A stretch of DNA of 64,000 bases from Hormiphora californensis (taxonomy: Eukaryota; Ctenophora; Tentaculata; Cydippida; Pleurobrachiidae): assembly GCA_020137815.1 (NCBI GenBank), contig CM035359.1, positions 3,908,532 through 3,972,531 on the forward strand, read 5' to 3'. The position numbers were made by a program, and so were the translations under genes. This document shows positions 28,201 to 37,465 of this stretch, one piece after another (position 1 is the first letter of the stretch; every line of letters starts with the position of its first letter). The notes under the pieces were generated by a model, which was given only the letters and a program-made list of their open reading frames with translations, was not told where the DNA came from and did not search any database.

Positions 28201-28714
28201 CTGAACAATACTTCCAGGTACCGGAGATTTTCGCCAATTCTCGCGATCTCAAGGGTGCATTGAGGGAGCTGGAGATAGAGTACGAGGTTCTTCACGAGGA
28301 TCTAGAGTCAGCGAATAAAGCTGAGAGATTGGAGATAAAGGTTCAAATGTTGGCGGCTCAAAACAAGTATCAGGCGGATCAAATAGCGAAACTTAACCGG
28401 GAACTCGCAAGATCCAGGTAATGTATTAAATATTTATTGATCAATTTATTGAATGATCAATAACATTGACCAATAAAATGCATTAGTAGATGATATCTAA
28501 GATACCATACGATCCATCTCAATATATTTACAGGGCTCTTGCTAAGAAACTAGAAGATGAAAACTGGACACTCCAGGCTGAGATAGCAAATATGAAATTG
28601 GAAATGGATGGAGTTCCATCCGATGATTATGAAAATGGATCAGATGGGAATGAGACTGTTAATGATGCGATATTGAAATTAGCTCTGGATCCTCTGTCCT
28701 TTTTTGTCGAGTGA
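9950..28714 (+). CDS. TBC1D1/TBC1D4-like Rab GTPase-activating protein
   Basis: Family members stimulate GTP hydrolysis by Rab GTPases and control vesicle traffic, for example glucose-transporter vesicles in vertebrates. Twenty-one exons join in phase to 881 residues: 9950-10065, 10258-10322, 13687-13826, 14025-14088, 14747-14964, 16232-16319, 16455-16567, 16824-16916, 17165-17288, 17592-17683, 17883-18062, 18326-18487, 18696-18795, 23303-23449, 23605-23699, 23892-24043, 24796-24865, 25006-25128, 27807-27929, 28218-28417 and 28534-28714. Two PTB-like regions (about 1-128, 202-310) precede the TBC domain (about 519-735), which begins GVPDALRGEIW. It has the arginine-finger motif VEADLQRT (Arg569) and the glutamine-finger motif YCQG (Gln604). 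The stretch IAPSLFAIPWFLTVFSSQ and the following coiled-coil LEIEYEVLHEDL resemble TBC1D1/4 more than RABGAP1. ATG 9950 is the first usable start, but an upstream exon is possible because an AG lies just before it. The phosphorylation sites known in vertebrates cannot be aligned by eye. Confidence 0.92.
10496..12189 (-). pseudogene. SLC17-like major facilitator transporter nested in TBC1D intron, frameshifted
   Basis: The gene lies antisense in the second TBC1D intron. Exon 12189-12113 (ATG, hydrophobic, ends in phase 2 at GTAATA) joins exon 11880-10496 after the acceptor TTGTTTCAG. The protein would be about 486 residues, normal for SLC17 anion carriers, with around twelve hydrophobic segments and a central charged Lys/Glu-rich loop. 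WSEETKAFVLGSYFYGF, IRGLFAGLMAPYNIEFLNNW and GNGTGGLIASFF sit where SLC17 proteins have their conserved TM and loop motifs. After VCNGLGQVAG the frame is lost. One G too many in the run of four (plus-strand C 10679-10682) separates it from GFIGPGLMAAL, which continues with the last helices to the stop at 10496. It is either a recent pseudogene or a homopolymer sequencing error in a working gene. The substrate is unknown. Confidence 0.75.
12262..12824. mobile_element. Inverted-repeat element with AAACAA target duplication and (AGCTAAAAA)n core
   Basis: The element starts with 11 G then TCCAGCCCTAAAAAAAGCT and ends with AGCTTTTTTAGGGCTGGA then 10 C. AAACAA flanks it on both sides (12256-12261, 12825-12830). 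Inside, GCTAAAGGTACCCTGATTTT occurs at both ends in direct orientation, and blocks of AGCTAAAAA units occur in both orientations. It is non-autonomous and has no ORF. The superfamily is not clear. Confidence 0.75.
13001..13333. mobile_element. MITE-like inverted repeat, arms ~125 bases
   Basis: The left arm (13001-13126) begins AGAAAACCATATTACAGACA. The right arm (13208-13333) is its imperfect reverse complement and ends TGTAATGTGGTTTTCT. About 80 bases separate them. Small indels between the arms suggest an older copy. Confidence 0.75.
13443..13548. repeat. (CCAAA)n pentanucleotide repeat
   Basis: Roughly 20 units of CCAAA with scattered substitutions, followed by a poly-C run at about 13561-13576. 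Confidence 0.95.
14993..15138. repeat. Four-copy ~40-base minisatellite in TBC1D intron
   Basis: The unit contains AACCCTCCTTTACAATTGTG followed by TGTGGTGAGACAGTTCT and is repeated about four times. CAATT changes to CATTT in the later copies. Confidence 0.9.
15461..16093. repeat. Cluster of nested palindromes bounded by TATAGACCCCGCT inverted ends
   Basis: The segment 15461-15641 is an inverted repeat (ATAACTCCCTCCC / GGGAGGGAGTTAT) enclosing three smaller hairpins: GACGCACTGC/GCAGTGCGTC, CTGTAATGCACGG/CCGTGCATTACAG and CTGTAAATCCC/GGGTTTACAG. Next to it, TATAGACCCCGCT (about 15641-15653) is matched by AGCGGGGTCTATA at about 16080-16093. This probably marks one or two small DNA-transposon derivatives. 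Confidence 0.65.
16141..16216. repeat. (TC)n microsatellite
   Basis: Pure TC tract immediately upstream of the acceptor of the TBC1D exon at 16232, so it doubles as its pyrimidine tract. Confidence 0.95.
19158..22096 (-). mobile_element. Non-LTR retrotransposon (LINE), antisense in TBC1D intron
   Basis: The element contains a single long ORF (19214-22096). Its 3' end carries a short tail of TCAAG-type units (TTAAGTCAAGTCAAGTAAGT on the minus strand, about 19158-19180) instead of poly(A). The 5' end is not defined; sequence to roughly 22450 may belong to it. I could not find a target-site duplication by eye. Confidence 0.85.
19214..22096 (-). CDS. LINE endonuclease-reverse transcriptase, apparently intact
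   Basis: The protein has 960 residues with no stop or frameshift. The N-terminal third is an exonuclease-endonuclease-phosphatase type nuclease. It shows IGTFNCRTL, the metal-binding GIQEHR, the catalytic CGDFNARLGW and the terminal GSDHRLL. The reverse transcriptase follows, with IPVPKKGD, NYRGIALTS, DSQNGFREGRST, MGFIDFVKAFDSI, GVLQGDTLAPYLF and the active-site TGFADDVALLAN. The C-terminal thumb region has FKYLGSWI and LLYGCETWTL. One ORF with this nuclease type and a short-repeat tail suggests an RTE-like or related clade, but I cannot place it without a tree. It would act by nicking DNA and priming reverse transcription at the target. It lies in the 4.5 kb intron before the TBC-domain exons, opposite to the host gene. 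Confidence 0.95.
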   Translation of the reverse strand: MNKVIHRTRIGTFNCRTLRTADKVSELAYQFSKHGIGLLGIQEHRIVHPETVKRTQAGPDSILLTSTAWRNSMGASVGGVGILMGTNASKLIVETRVVSNRILAVTFAGNPKLTLVTVYSPTEGAEFDEVEQFHNELREYLHEVPAHNLLIVCGDFNARLGWEGTSSGWYYHRTTSRNGVLLKETMEETNLEATNIRFRKKKSRLWTFLSDGTQRKATLDYILIRKKWRNSIKDTTTSEALSSLGSDHRLLIAKVKLTLRKRKTLPGRPNLDYGPLRTDPDLRDRFSVEVHNRFSCLTSTAEDDPTTNYGHFISAVQETSKALLGKKRKRLKDVVAEDYRVKRVRTELECASKEYHEAPDERTRIRVNRAKEGLSGAYGEVESEIIEGKIRRVEDAARNAKSREVWRIVNEVSGRNLRTASQLEGGSPEERNDIWLNHFRTLLGSTPSGSSDTEVEQLFPPADIFTGSFTLEEYQRAKKRIKEGKAYGDDSIPPEVLKRCDLDEIVLGFCNGALEGKGIPEQWTVSNIIPVPKKGDLSKPGNYRGIALTSIVAKTLNRMLLHRIRPYIETKLLDSQNGFREGRSTTSHILTLRRILEGARRKQLPVAMGFIDFVKAFDSINRSSLIKILRAYGIPDAIVDLIQWLYTNTKAQILTTDGVTAIFEIVAGVLQGDTLAPYLFIIVLDYCLRIALSRHPEIGFTLRPARSRRVGASRVTDTGFADDVALLANSVEELGVLLREVETVCKEVGLAINQNKTELIVENIPDPEPLLTCDGHTIKTTDDFKYLGSWIRDSNKDIKNRKSKAWVACHGLKKVWNSDLKDELKCRLFVATVETVLLYGCETWTLTKQMEKSLNGAYTRMLRMALNKNQWQLRMTNGTLYGIGGLPILSTKIVERRLRLAGHAQRHSELTLHKVLLWEPTHGQCKRGRPSKTFVDVLRQDTGLGDVKEIASVMEERDAW
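22097..23302. other. Intron sequence upstream of the LINE
   Basis: It contains possible LINE 5' UTR to about 22450 and a short array with AAAATGAACATT units at about 22575-22645. The remainder is AT-rich intron DNA. No exon of the TBC1D gene is evident until 23303. Confidence 0.45.
24258..24345. repeat. AT-rich (TATTACAA)n minisatellite
   Basis: Ten or so degenerate ATATTACA units in a TBC1D intron. Confidence 0.9.
25312..27753. mobile_element. 2.4 kb foldback element with 11-base target-site duplication
   Basis: Two long inverted arms (about 25312-26386 and 26424-27753) meet at a loop of about 40 bases near 26400. The identical 11-mer TCCTCTTCGCA lies directly outside both ends (25301-25311 and 27754-27764). 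The outer ends carry subterminal ATGGCTCATAGA units, then ACACGTGAGTG tandem units. Both arms contain the same degraded coding-like stretch. On the minus strand of the left arm (25982-25640) it reads NEYREVFEECERSETLARQF, then a frame change, then ARRLFSTYPIIDLNKHRVKE. I do not recognise its origin. The right arm has an extra tandem copy of a ~200-base segment (26590-26990). Target duplications of 9-11 bases fit Mutator-like or classical foldback elements, but no transposase is present. Confidence 0.85.
27951..28031. repeat. Dispersed short repeat with GTCAGAGCATTGGCCTGA
   Basis: Two GTCAGAGCATTGGCCTGA units about 60 bases apart surround GAACTGTGGTCAGAGCA-type sequence. A related copy is at 61471-61550 and a diverged one at 25147-25190 (TTTGGCCTGACCCTATTCTT). 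Confidence 0.7.
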
Positions 28715-29353
28715 AATAATGATTTGATTTTGTTGATTTGTGATTTCTTAAAATGCATTTTCGCCAAATTCAGTGCTTGTTACTTCTTTATTTCTGAAAT
28801 AGCATCATTTGACATTTCTATCACGTTATTCGACAACCAGTAAGTTAAAAACCTAGGTCGAACACATTGTCAAACTTGGTGTCACGCGCACAGTCTTCGT
28901 CTTGATGAAAGCACACAACTTCGCGCGTACTCATTTTAAATTTCACATGCTTTTCCTGACGCGCACTTTTGGTCATATTGGAGACACCATACTGGGATAT
29001 TGGACACATTTAACTACCATACCATAATTCTGCTTATTCAGCTGTTTTCTGAAATAACAGATCAGAGCAGAAAAGGAGTCCAACTGCTGATTAGGGGTGT
29101 CTATCTCCAAAGATTTGCGCCAAAACAGTGTGCTTTCATTACAGTGACACACCCGCGCGCGACAAAACAACCAGTGTGAAGAAAAAGATCAAGAGGCTTC
29201 TTCAAGTGAGGGACTGCCCACTGGCCACTACACTGAGGACACATGATACAGTAACACAGCGAGAACAATATTTTTTATATCGGGAAATAAATAAGAAATA
29301 TATAACTTTTGTCGCTATAAAAGTTTAAATCACATAAAACACACAATTAACTA
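28715..29353. other. Tail-to-tail intergenic region
   Basis: The region separates the 3' end of the TBC1D gene from the 3' end of the hAT-like gene on the opposite strand. It is AT-rich, with no convincing coding sequence. Confidence 0.6.
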
Positions 29354-32300
29354 TCAGTCCCAGAGCAGACCCTCAACCTTTGCATCAAGTCCAGATATCA
29401 CATCCTCGATTTTCCTCCACTCATCAGTACTAACAGTAGGCTGAAGGGAGGTCCTATCTAGGACGGCAGATAAGAAGGCGGTGCTCGAGCCGGCAGGTGG
29501 ACCATTCAGACTAACAAACATCTCAGATACAACCTGTTTCATATCTTCACCCGGGAGGTATCTCTCTGTTAGGTTACCAAAGTCCTCACCGATCACCTCA
29601 CTAACACTGAACGTTAGTAGCGTGTAAACCAGCTCGACCATCGGAGTGGGTAGATGGCGGAGTCCATTGATCATTGCCATGTTTTTAATAGCCTCCTCAA
29701 GGCTGGACCCTCCTCTCATCCCTTCTACAAGGGACTGCTTCAAGGTGCAAAGGTCTCTCTCACGGAGATCCCCCGATGTGACAAGAGGTTGCAGAATATC
29801 AAGGTTCAGTTCTGGTAGGTCAGGAGTCCATCCCTCTAGCAGGCCAGGTATGGTGGTCAAGGTTCCACAACATGTGTTATTTGGTTGTTTCTGGAAGATA
29901 TCTCCACAATTGTTGCACATCTGGGGAGCGAGGTCTCCCACGGGGTTTCTAGTACCCCCAACAAGCTCACTGAGGAATACCGCACCTTGGATGAGCCGCT
30001 GTATGTTCGTACCATTCCTGTACCCCCAGCTACCATGGCTTATAAACATGTAGTGATCCGTTAATTCCTTCAGCTTGTCCAGAAAGTTCTGGTGGTCTAC
30101 ATAGATGTCTTGGATGTCTTGGGCATCGTCATTTGTTTGGGGGTCCAGTAATAACACAAGGGTGTCCTTGTATTCTTTTCCAAAAAATTGGGTAGAAGCG
30201 GAGGCATATGCTGAGACGGACAGCCTGTGTAGTCCCTCCTTTACTGCAAAACAAACAACGACCCACTGGTCCAACGTAATGTCTGGATTCTCAAATGCCT
30301 GGGAAAATCTGGCAAAGAATTCTCGTAATCCACACAGGAATAATATAGAGAGCCGTATAGCTGGATCCGTCATATTCTTGTCTTGGAGACAGTCTGGATG
30401 TGACTTTAAGTACTCCAGTGCCTTAGATACTTTCGAGTTTTTATCTGTTTCTATCGCCTTCTTCATGATTTGATCCACAATGCGGGACCCATCCCAAAAC
30501 CAAATACAACCCGAATCCTGATAGGACAGCCTATCCAAACCCAACATCTCCGTCTCTAGATTTTCCATGACTTGGCAGTTGACAAACTGACCATCATAAA
30601 CTGCCCCTTTAACGTGATATAACATCTCGGCAGCCCCAAGTACCTCCTTCAGACGTTCAAGAATGGAACTTGCCAGACCCATCCCACTTTTATCCAGATG
30701 AGTAATGTAGAACACTTTTTTAAACGCTGCACCAGAGGTCTTGATGTCGGGTACTACAATGGCGATCGTACACCTGGGGAAATAATTAACTAATTTTTTG
30801 GTCCCGAAGTCACTGGGGCGCTCGCGTGGACGGGTAATTTCATTACCAAATTTATTTTATTGTTTGGGCACGTCACACACGCCAACTTACCAGTTGTCCC
30901 TGTGATCACTGATGATAAAAATCGGGAGCATGAAACCCATTTTCTCTGTAGCGTCATTCAGGTACTTTTGGAGGTTTTCAAACAGCACTTTCTCCATGAC
31001 GTGGACCTGCTCGTCCAGGATACTCCGGTCAGGGTAGTGGTCCCCTAGGGTAACTCCCATCTTATTGACAGTGTATACCAGATCTTCAAAACTCCTGAAA
31101 CGTGTGGATTTAAAAAATCATCGTTTATTACCTTACTCTAGTTATTTAAGCTCCTATATTTCAAGAAGCTTTTAAACTTTTTTCTAAGAAACCGCAAGAG
31201 TAAGCAATCCAAAAACTAAAAGAAATTCTCGTTTATTAAGAAACTAAACAAGTTAGCGGTATCCAACTTTGTTGAGGTGTTTCTGAATTGTGTGATTTAC
31301 ACTTGAAAAGTTTCTTATAAACAAGTTTCTTACTGAAGTGTTTCTTAATAAACGAGAGTAAGGTATGTCATCATCCACGAAGGAAAATAAAAAATAACAG
31401 CATGTATAGTAATAATTCTGAGGGATGGGGGATATACGTACTTGTCACAACAGCTGTATCTGATATCGTGGTATATGAGTTTCAGCAGCTTAAACTCAGT
31501 ACTCTCCTCTTTTTGCAGCATCAATTCCTCCTCCCTCAGTCCCCTAGCTGCAGCTACATTTATCATGTGGCGCGGATGTTTTAGATGAACCCTTAGCTCG
31601 AATAACAGTCTAACCCACCGTTTCGTAAAGTGACCCTTTTCGTTTTTTACAGCGGCCAACTTGTATCCCTTTAAAGAAGGGCAGTCCTTACATCTCATTC
31701 TATTCACAGATTTATCCTCAAAATAACATGGTGCAGCCTTCAAAATTTCAGCGATGCTTTCAAGTCTCACTAGACTCTCGGTAATATCTTCCGCTCCCTC
31801 CGATTCCACGTCCGTACAACCTGGAAAGGAAAATTGAAATTGAAATGTGATAATCTCCGCCAAAGTAATCAATCACTAAAAGTTTGGAACACTACTAACC
31901 ATCGTCAGAGCCGTCTACAACTGGAGTAGTAGTAGAAGATGTTTGAACATCCCTCTGTCTCCTTCCCTGCGCTGCGTTTTTTGTGTGGCGTGGATTTCTC
32001 AGGTGAGCTCTCATTGCACTCCAATTACATTTTGTAATATGCTTAAAGTTTTTGATCTTGAAGCCCTTGTGTAATTTAGGTGGGCAGTCCTTACATTTGA
32101 TCATACTTTCAGCTTTATCCACAAAGAAAGGTGCTTCTTCTAAAATTTTAGCAAAGCCTTCCAATATCGCTAAATCTCCCTCTTCATCCTCATCATCTTC
32201 CGAACTCTGATCATCATTTTTTGCAATGCGACCTCTTTTCTTAACATTTTTTATGTGGTTTGGGTTTTTTAGGTGCTCCCTTAGATGGCGTAGCAGTCCA

Positions 32301-34862
32301 CTCCATTTTTTTGTAAAGCGTCCCTTTTCATTTTTCATGGTGACCACTGTGTAGCCCTTTTGCGTCGGACAGTCCTTGCATCTTATCCTATTTACAGTTT
32401 TATCCTCGAAAAAACATGGCGAAATTTCAGCGATGCTTTGCAATCTCACTAGACTCTCGGTAATATTGTCCATTCCCTCCGATTCCGCGTCCGTAAAACC
32501 TGGAAAGGAAAATTGAAATTAAAACATGATAATCTCAACTAAAAATATTTAATGTCTAAAAGTTTGGAACACTTCTTACCATCCTCAGAGGCGACATCAA
32601 CTAAAGGAGCTTTAGAAGAGGCGACATCAACTAAAGGAGCAGTAGAAGAGCAATGAACAATTGGCAAAGTCGTGGTGGAAGAGTTATGAACTGGTTCCTT
32701 GTAACTGATATCGACACTTTCCTTGTCTGCAGGGTCGGTACTCTGCAGCACTACTGCGTCCTCTCTCATTCTCCTTGTTGCAGCAGCGTTTATTTTGTGC
32801 CGTGGATGTTTCAAATGAACCCTTAAATCGTATAACAGTCTAACCCACCGTTTCGTAAAGTGACCCTTTTCGTTTTTTACAGCGGCCAACTTGTATCCTT
32901 TTAGAGAAGGGCAGTCCGTGCATCTCATTCTATTCACAGATTTATCCTCAAAATAACATGGTGCAGCCTTCAAAATTTCAGCGATGCTTTCCAGTCGCAC
33001 CAGACTCTCGGTAATATCTTCCGCTCCCTCAGATTCCGCGTCCGTAAAACCTGGAAACGAAAATTGAAATTAAAACATGATAATCTCAACTAAAAATATT
33101 CAATCACTAAAAAAGTTTGGAACACTACTAACCATCGTCAGAGCCGTCTACATCCCTCTGTCTCCTTCCCTGCGCTGCGTTTTTTGTGTGGCGTGGATTT
33201 CTCAGGTGAGCTCTCATCGCACTCCAATTACATTTTGTAATATGCTTAAAGTTTTTGATCTTGAAGCCCTTGTGTAATTTCGGTGGGCAGTCCTTACATT
33301 TGATCATACTTTCAGCTTTATCCACAAAGAAAGGTGCTTCTTCTAAAATTTTAGCAAAGCCTTCCAATATCGCTAAATCTGCCTCTTCATCCTCCTCATC
33401 TTCCGAACTCTGATCATCATTTTTTGCAATGCGACCTCTTTTCTTAACATTTTTTATGTGGTTTGGGTTTTTTAGGTGCTCCCTTAGATGGCGTAGCAGT
33501 CCACTCCATTTTTTTGTAAAGCGTCCCTTTTCATTTTTCATGGTGACCACTGTGTAGCCCTTTTGCGTCGGACAGTCCTTGCATCTTATCCTATTCACAG
33601 TTTTATCCTCGAAAAAACATGGCGAAATTTCAGCGATGCTTTGCAATCTCACTAGACTCTCGTTAATATTGTCCATTCCCTCCGATTCCGCGTCCGTAAA
33701 ACCTGGAAAGGAAAATTGAAATTAAAACATGATAATCTCAACTAAAAATATTTTATGTCTAAAAGTTTGGAACACTTCTTACCATCCTCAGAGGCGACAT
33801 CAACTAAAGGAGCTTTAGAAGAGGCGACATCAACTAAAGGAGCAGTAGAAGAGCAATGAACAATTGGCAAAGTCGTGGTGGAAGAGGTATGAACTGGTTC
33901 CTTGTAACTGATATCGACACTTTCCTTGTCTGCAGGGTCGGTACTCTGCAGCACTACTGCGTCCTCTCTCATTCTCCTTGTTGCAGCATGCAGTTTATCA
34001 TTGTGGCCGTGGATGTTTTAGATGAACCCTTAGCTCGAATAACAGTCTAACCCATCGTTTCGTAAAGTGACCAATTTCGTTTTTTACAGGGGCCAACTTG
34101 TATCCTTTTAGAGAGGGGCAGTCCTTACATCTCATTCTATTCACAGATTTGTCCTCAAAATAACATGGTGCAGCCTTCAAAATTTCAGCGATGCTTTCAA
34201 GTCTCACCAGACTCTCGGTAATATCTTCCGCTCCCTCCAATTCCTCGTCCGTACAACCTGGAAAGGAAAATTGAAATTGAAACATGATAATCTCACCTAA
34301 AAATATTCAATCACTAAAAAAGTTTGGAACACTTACCATCGTCAGAGCTGTCTACAACTGGCGGTTTAGCAGAAGAAGAGGTGTGAACTGGGTCCTTGTA
34401 ACTAGTATCAACATATTCCATCTTTACAGGCTTCCCAACCTCAGACCCAATCATTTCAGCAGGGACTGAGTCATAGTAAAAAGGGTCAATACTTTCTGTT
34501 TTTATCAATGATCCAAGCTCTCCTCCAAACACCCCACAAAACTCAGTTTGTGTTCCCACTTCCACCAACATGGCTGTTTTAACAAGTCTGTACCCGGAAC
34601 CCAGCCGGTGGTTTCCCGATATCCCACATCCCTCACAAGTTAATACAATGCTGCTCTGGTCGACTTGGGAACTTGAGAACTTGGGTTCAGAACACTGCGT
34701 TGCTGGAATCTTGGAGATTGTACAGGGTGGTTCATCAGTTGTAATATTACCACGTTCATCCACGTGGATTTGTTCAGTTTTCAGAAGGGCAGGAATGTCG
34801 AATCTGGGTTTGAGGTTCTCTGAGCTATCAGAACAGGATCTATCAAGTTTTCGTTTTGCCAT
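29354..34862 (-). CDS. hAT-transposase-like protein with tandem duplicated zinc-binding exons
   Basis: The exons in order are 34862-34337 (ATG, MAKRKLDRS), 33702-33133, 33050-32580, 32499-31900, 31820-31442, 31094-30891 and 30773-29354. All join in phase, and the internal repeats are symmetric phase 1-1 exons. Without the broken exon at 34257-33783 the product is 1,389 residues. Each repeated module reads ESLVRLxSIAEI, then a C-x2-C (RCKDCP) and, about 30-35 residues on, paired histidines in RxHLKHPRH or RxHLRNPRH. That resembles a BED- or TTF-like zinc-binding fold. Two exon types alternate, one with a single module and one with two. The C-terminal 540 residues contain a VKGAVYDGQF...CIWFWDGSRIVDQIMKKA pattern where hAT-derived proteins such as ZNF862 or KIAA1586 have their DG and W-D-x-x-H motifs; here the last histidine is not evident. 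I infer a domesticated or degenerate hAT gene. Family assignment is tentative. Confidence 0.6.
33783..34257 (-). pseudogene. Frameshifted copy of the single-module zinc exon
   Basis: This segment keeps good splice sites and is nearly identical to the working exon 33050-32580. It is 475 bases instead of 471, and the extra bases lie near 33990-34010, just after LKHPR, where the frame runs into PQ and a stop. Included in an mRNA it would truncate the protein. Skipped, the flanking phase 1-1 exons still join correctly. It is therefore a dead duplicate or a poison exon. Confidence 0.75.
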
Positions 34863-35092
34863 GATATATATCCTGTATGGAAAAAGATAACATTAAAAAT
34901 CTGTTCCCCATGCACATTGCTTTGGTGGGGTAAAGTTGGAGTAAAGTATTTTGAATCCGACTTTACACCATACATTATAATTCCGATCTGCCCCTCATAA
35001 AATAATTCCATGAGGAACAATATCAAATCTACATATCATAGCGCTGGCAAGCGCCCGGGGCCCAATCCTCCCTCCCCCCAACCATCCTTCCC
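34863..35092. other. Upstream region of the hAT-like gene
   Basis: Non-coding sequence before the ATG at 34862, which should contain its promoter. No clear TATA box was recognised. Confidence 0.4.
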
Positions 35093-36101
35093 TTAAAAAT
35101 GTCCATTTTCCAAGCATTCTTGCTTCCATTGAATGGAAAATCGAAATTGCGAAAAAAAAATTTTTTGAATTTTTTGAAAATTTTTGAAAATTTTGACAGC
35201 GCTACTATACTTATTGTCTGAAATCGGCAATTTCAACTTTGTTTTAGACAACCTTCCCGTTGTCCTACGAACTTGTCGCTTGGTAGTTCGTGTTGCCTTG
35301 ACACCTAGAGCACACGTTGAAAATTTCATGCAAATCGGAGTTACGGTTTTTACGTTACAGAGGGTCGTATTTTCGACAAAATGTCCGTTTTTCGCGTCAC
35401 GAACGACAGTAAAATAACCACTTTTTTGCGTACACAATAGAGGCCACAGTTTTAAAGCTATCACCATGAAACTTTGGGAGTCGGTAGGTCTAGTGGTGTA
35501 CCTTGTATTAAAGCTTGGACAGAGAAAACGGACAGTCATAACAAAAGTTATGACTGTCTTAAGTTTTCTTTGGCGTTTAAGATGGCCTTCCCGTCGTTCT
35601 ACAAATACGCCGCTTGGTACGCGGTGTTGCCTTGACATCTTGAACACACGTTCAAAATTTCAAGCAAATCTGAGTTGCGGTTCGTCAGTTACGGGCATCT
35701 GACTGTATTAAGATTTAAGACGATTTTCAAAAAACCTAGAAAAGAGCAAATTAAACTACAAATCATGATTTTATCATATATATTTTGCCAACGTATGTCA
35801 ACTGCTGTATTTTCAGGTATAATTGGTAGTCATATCTAGATTTATGACTGTCTTAAATTTAAGACGATTTTAAAAAAACCTAGAAAGAAGCGATTCAGAG
35901 TCTAAATTAACATTGAATCAGATTTATGTTATAAAATTAGGTTTATTGCCGCATTTTCAGTTACAATTGGTAGTCATATCTAGAGTTATGACTGTCTTAA
36001 ATATACGACGATTTTTAGAACACCTCGAAAGAAGCGATTCAGAGTCTAAATTTCCAGTTAAAATTGGTAGTAATGACTATAGTTATGACTGTCTTAAATA
36101 A
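35093..36101. repeat. Diverged tandem and palindromic repeats
   Basis: A ~110-base unit containing GCCTTGACA(C/T)CT and CACACGTT(G/C)AAAATTTCA occurs at 35240-35350 and again at 35580-35690. From 35690 a ~120-base unit with TGGTAGTCATATCTAGA and GTTATGACTGTCTTAA is repeated about three times, with GACAGTCATAAC / GTTATGACTGTC palindromes at 35520-35560. No gene is visible. Confidence 0.7.
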
Positions 36102-36105
36102 AACG

Positions 36106-36116
36106 AGAGAGAGAGA

Positions 36117-36160
<44 letters not shown>

Positions 36161-36219
36161 GAGAGAGAGAGAGAGAGAGAGAGAGTAAGAGAGAGAGAGA
36201 TAGAGATAGAGATAGAGAT

Positions 36220-36294
<75 letters not shown>
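36106..36294. repeat. (GA)n microsatellite upstream of the Helitron
   Basis: About 190 bases of GA with GATA interruptions. Confidence 0.95.
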
Positions 36295-36296
<2 letters not shown>

Positions 36297-36330
36297 GTCA
36301 CCAATTACCTCCACTTAGCAGCCAATTATT

Positions 36331-36407
36331 CATCACTAGTATATATTGTACTGATTAGTTAGCCCCCGATGGGGGCTAACTAATCAGTACAATATATGCT
36401 AGTGATG
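36331..36407. repeat. Near-perfect 77-base palindrome
   Basis: CATCACTAGTATATATTGTA and onward reads outward from a GCCCCCGATGGGGGC centre, with one or two mismatches between the arms. It lies 300 bases upstream of the SGNH promoter and may belong to the Helitron end or to a small insertion. Confidence 0.85.
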
Positions 36408-36588
36408 GATTAAACAGCTAATCGTCATAATTACAATTGACATGCTGCTAACTAATCACAACATTCTATGCTATAGTGATGGTTCAACTAATCGTGATAG
36501 CCAATTGACATGCTGTTAGCTAGTTACTGGGCGCTAACTATTATGTTACTAACATCGAATAATGTAATGAGTAGTCGCATTGTTTTGG

Positions 36589-36596
36589 TATAAAAA
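36589..36596 (+). promoter_or_regulatory. TATA box of the Helitron transcription unit
   Basis: TATAAAAA lies 108-115 bases upstream of the ATG at 36704, so transcription would start near 36620. It is the only good TATA box upstream of the shared first exon. Confidence 0.55.
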
Positions 36597-36703
36597 CCAG
36601 ATGGAAAAACCAAAGAGTATCACTTCCGTTTGAATCGTAAAGTTCCTGATACAGATAAATCACAACAATTACTCGATTGTCATTAATCCTTATTATATCT
36701 ATT

Positions 36704-37456
36704 ATGTCTAAACTAGCTGTTGACTCACCATCGGTAAGTTGATTGTAATTGTATCTTAATTCTATTCTACTGTTTGCGTTTACCAGTTTGTTGATGTTTG
36801 TTGTGTTTAGCCAAGTTTAATTTGTCCCAATTCTTAGGTGGTCGTGCTATCTGATAGCCTCTTCAAGTACTTTGATAAGAAGCCATTACCTGCCCATGTG
36901 ACCAACTTGTTCGTCAGTGGTGACAGGGTCGAGAGAATGACCCACCGTGTTAGTAATCTGCCTGTCGACAAATCCGTTGATGATATCATTGTCATGGTCG
37001 GCACAAACGACCTCTGGCAACGATTTTCCTATTACACGTTTGCCAAATTCTACCACAACCTTATTGCGTGCATTGCTGACACATGGCCCTCTGCTGATAT
37101 TCATTGCTGCCATATTCCGCCGAGGACGCATCAGCGTCAGAGAGGTACGTTGCGTTGCCTTACAAGTTGAAATTGTAACTTACTAAAATTATTAATTATC
37201 TATCACCCAGAACAATTGACTTATTGTAATGTCTTCTTCAGTTGCACCGTACATACCGTTGTATAATGAGGTAATCACGACTACTGCTGAACAGTTGGTT
37301 TCTGTGGTGCCTGTACCATCTGAATGGAGAGACCACATTCACTTGGCAAGGGACGGCCTTCACCTCGGCTACCCTGGTATCCAGCTGTATAGAAAGGCCA
37401 CTATGGCATCTATATTTTACAAGAAGGTAAAGGAGAATTGTAACAGCTTGAATTAG
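36704..37456 (+). CDS. SGNH/GDSL-family hydrolase encoded by the Helitron
   Basis: Three exons (36704-36733, 36838-37144, 37242-37456) join in phase to 183 residues. The SGNH blocks are all present: VVLSDSLF (nucleophile Ser), VSGDRVERM (block II Gly), VMVGTNDLW (block III, Asn) and HLARDGLHLGYPG (Asp and His of block V). This predicts a small esterase or acetylhydrolase fold without a signal peptide, so probably intracellular. SGNH-like esterases are known as passengers in some retroelements, and their function for a transposon is not settled. The stop lies 10 bases before a large perfect palindrome. The 10-codon first exon (MSKLAVDSPS) ends in phase 0 and could equally join the Rep exons starting at 37774. 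Confidence 0.82.
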
Positions 37457-37465
37457 GTGTTAGTA

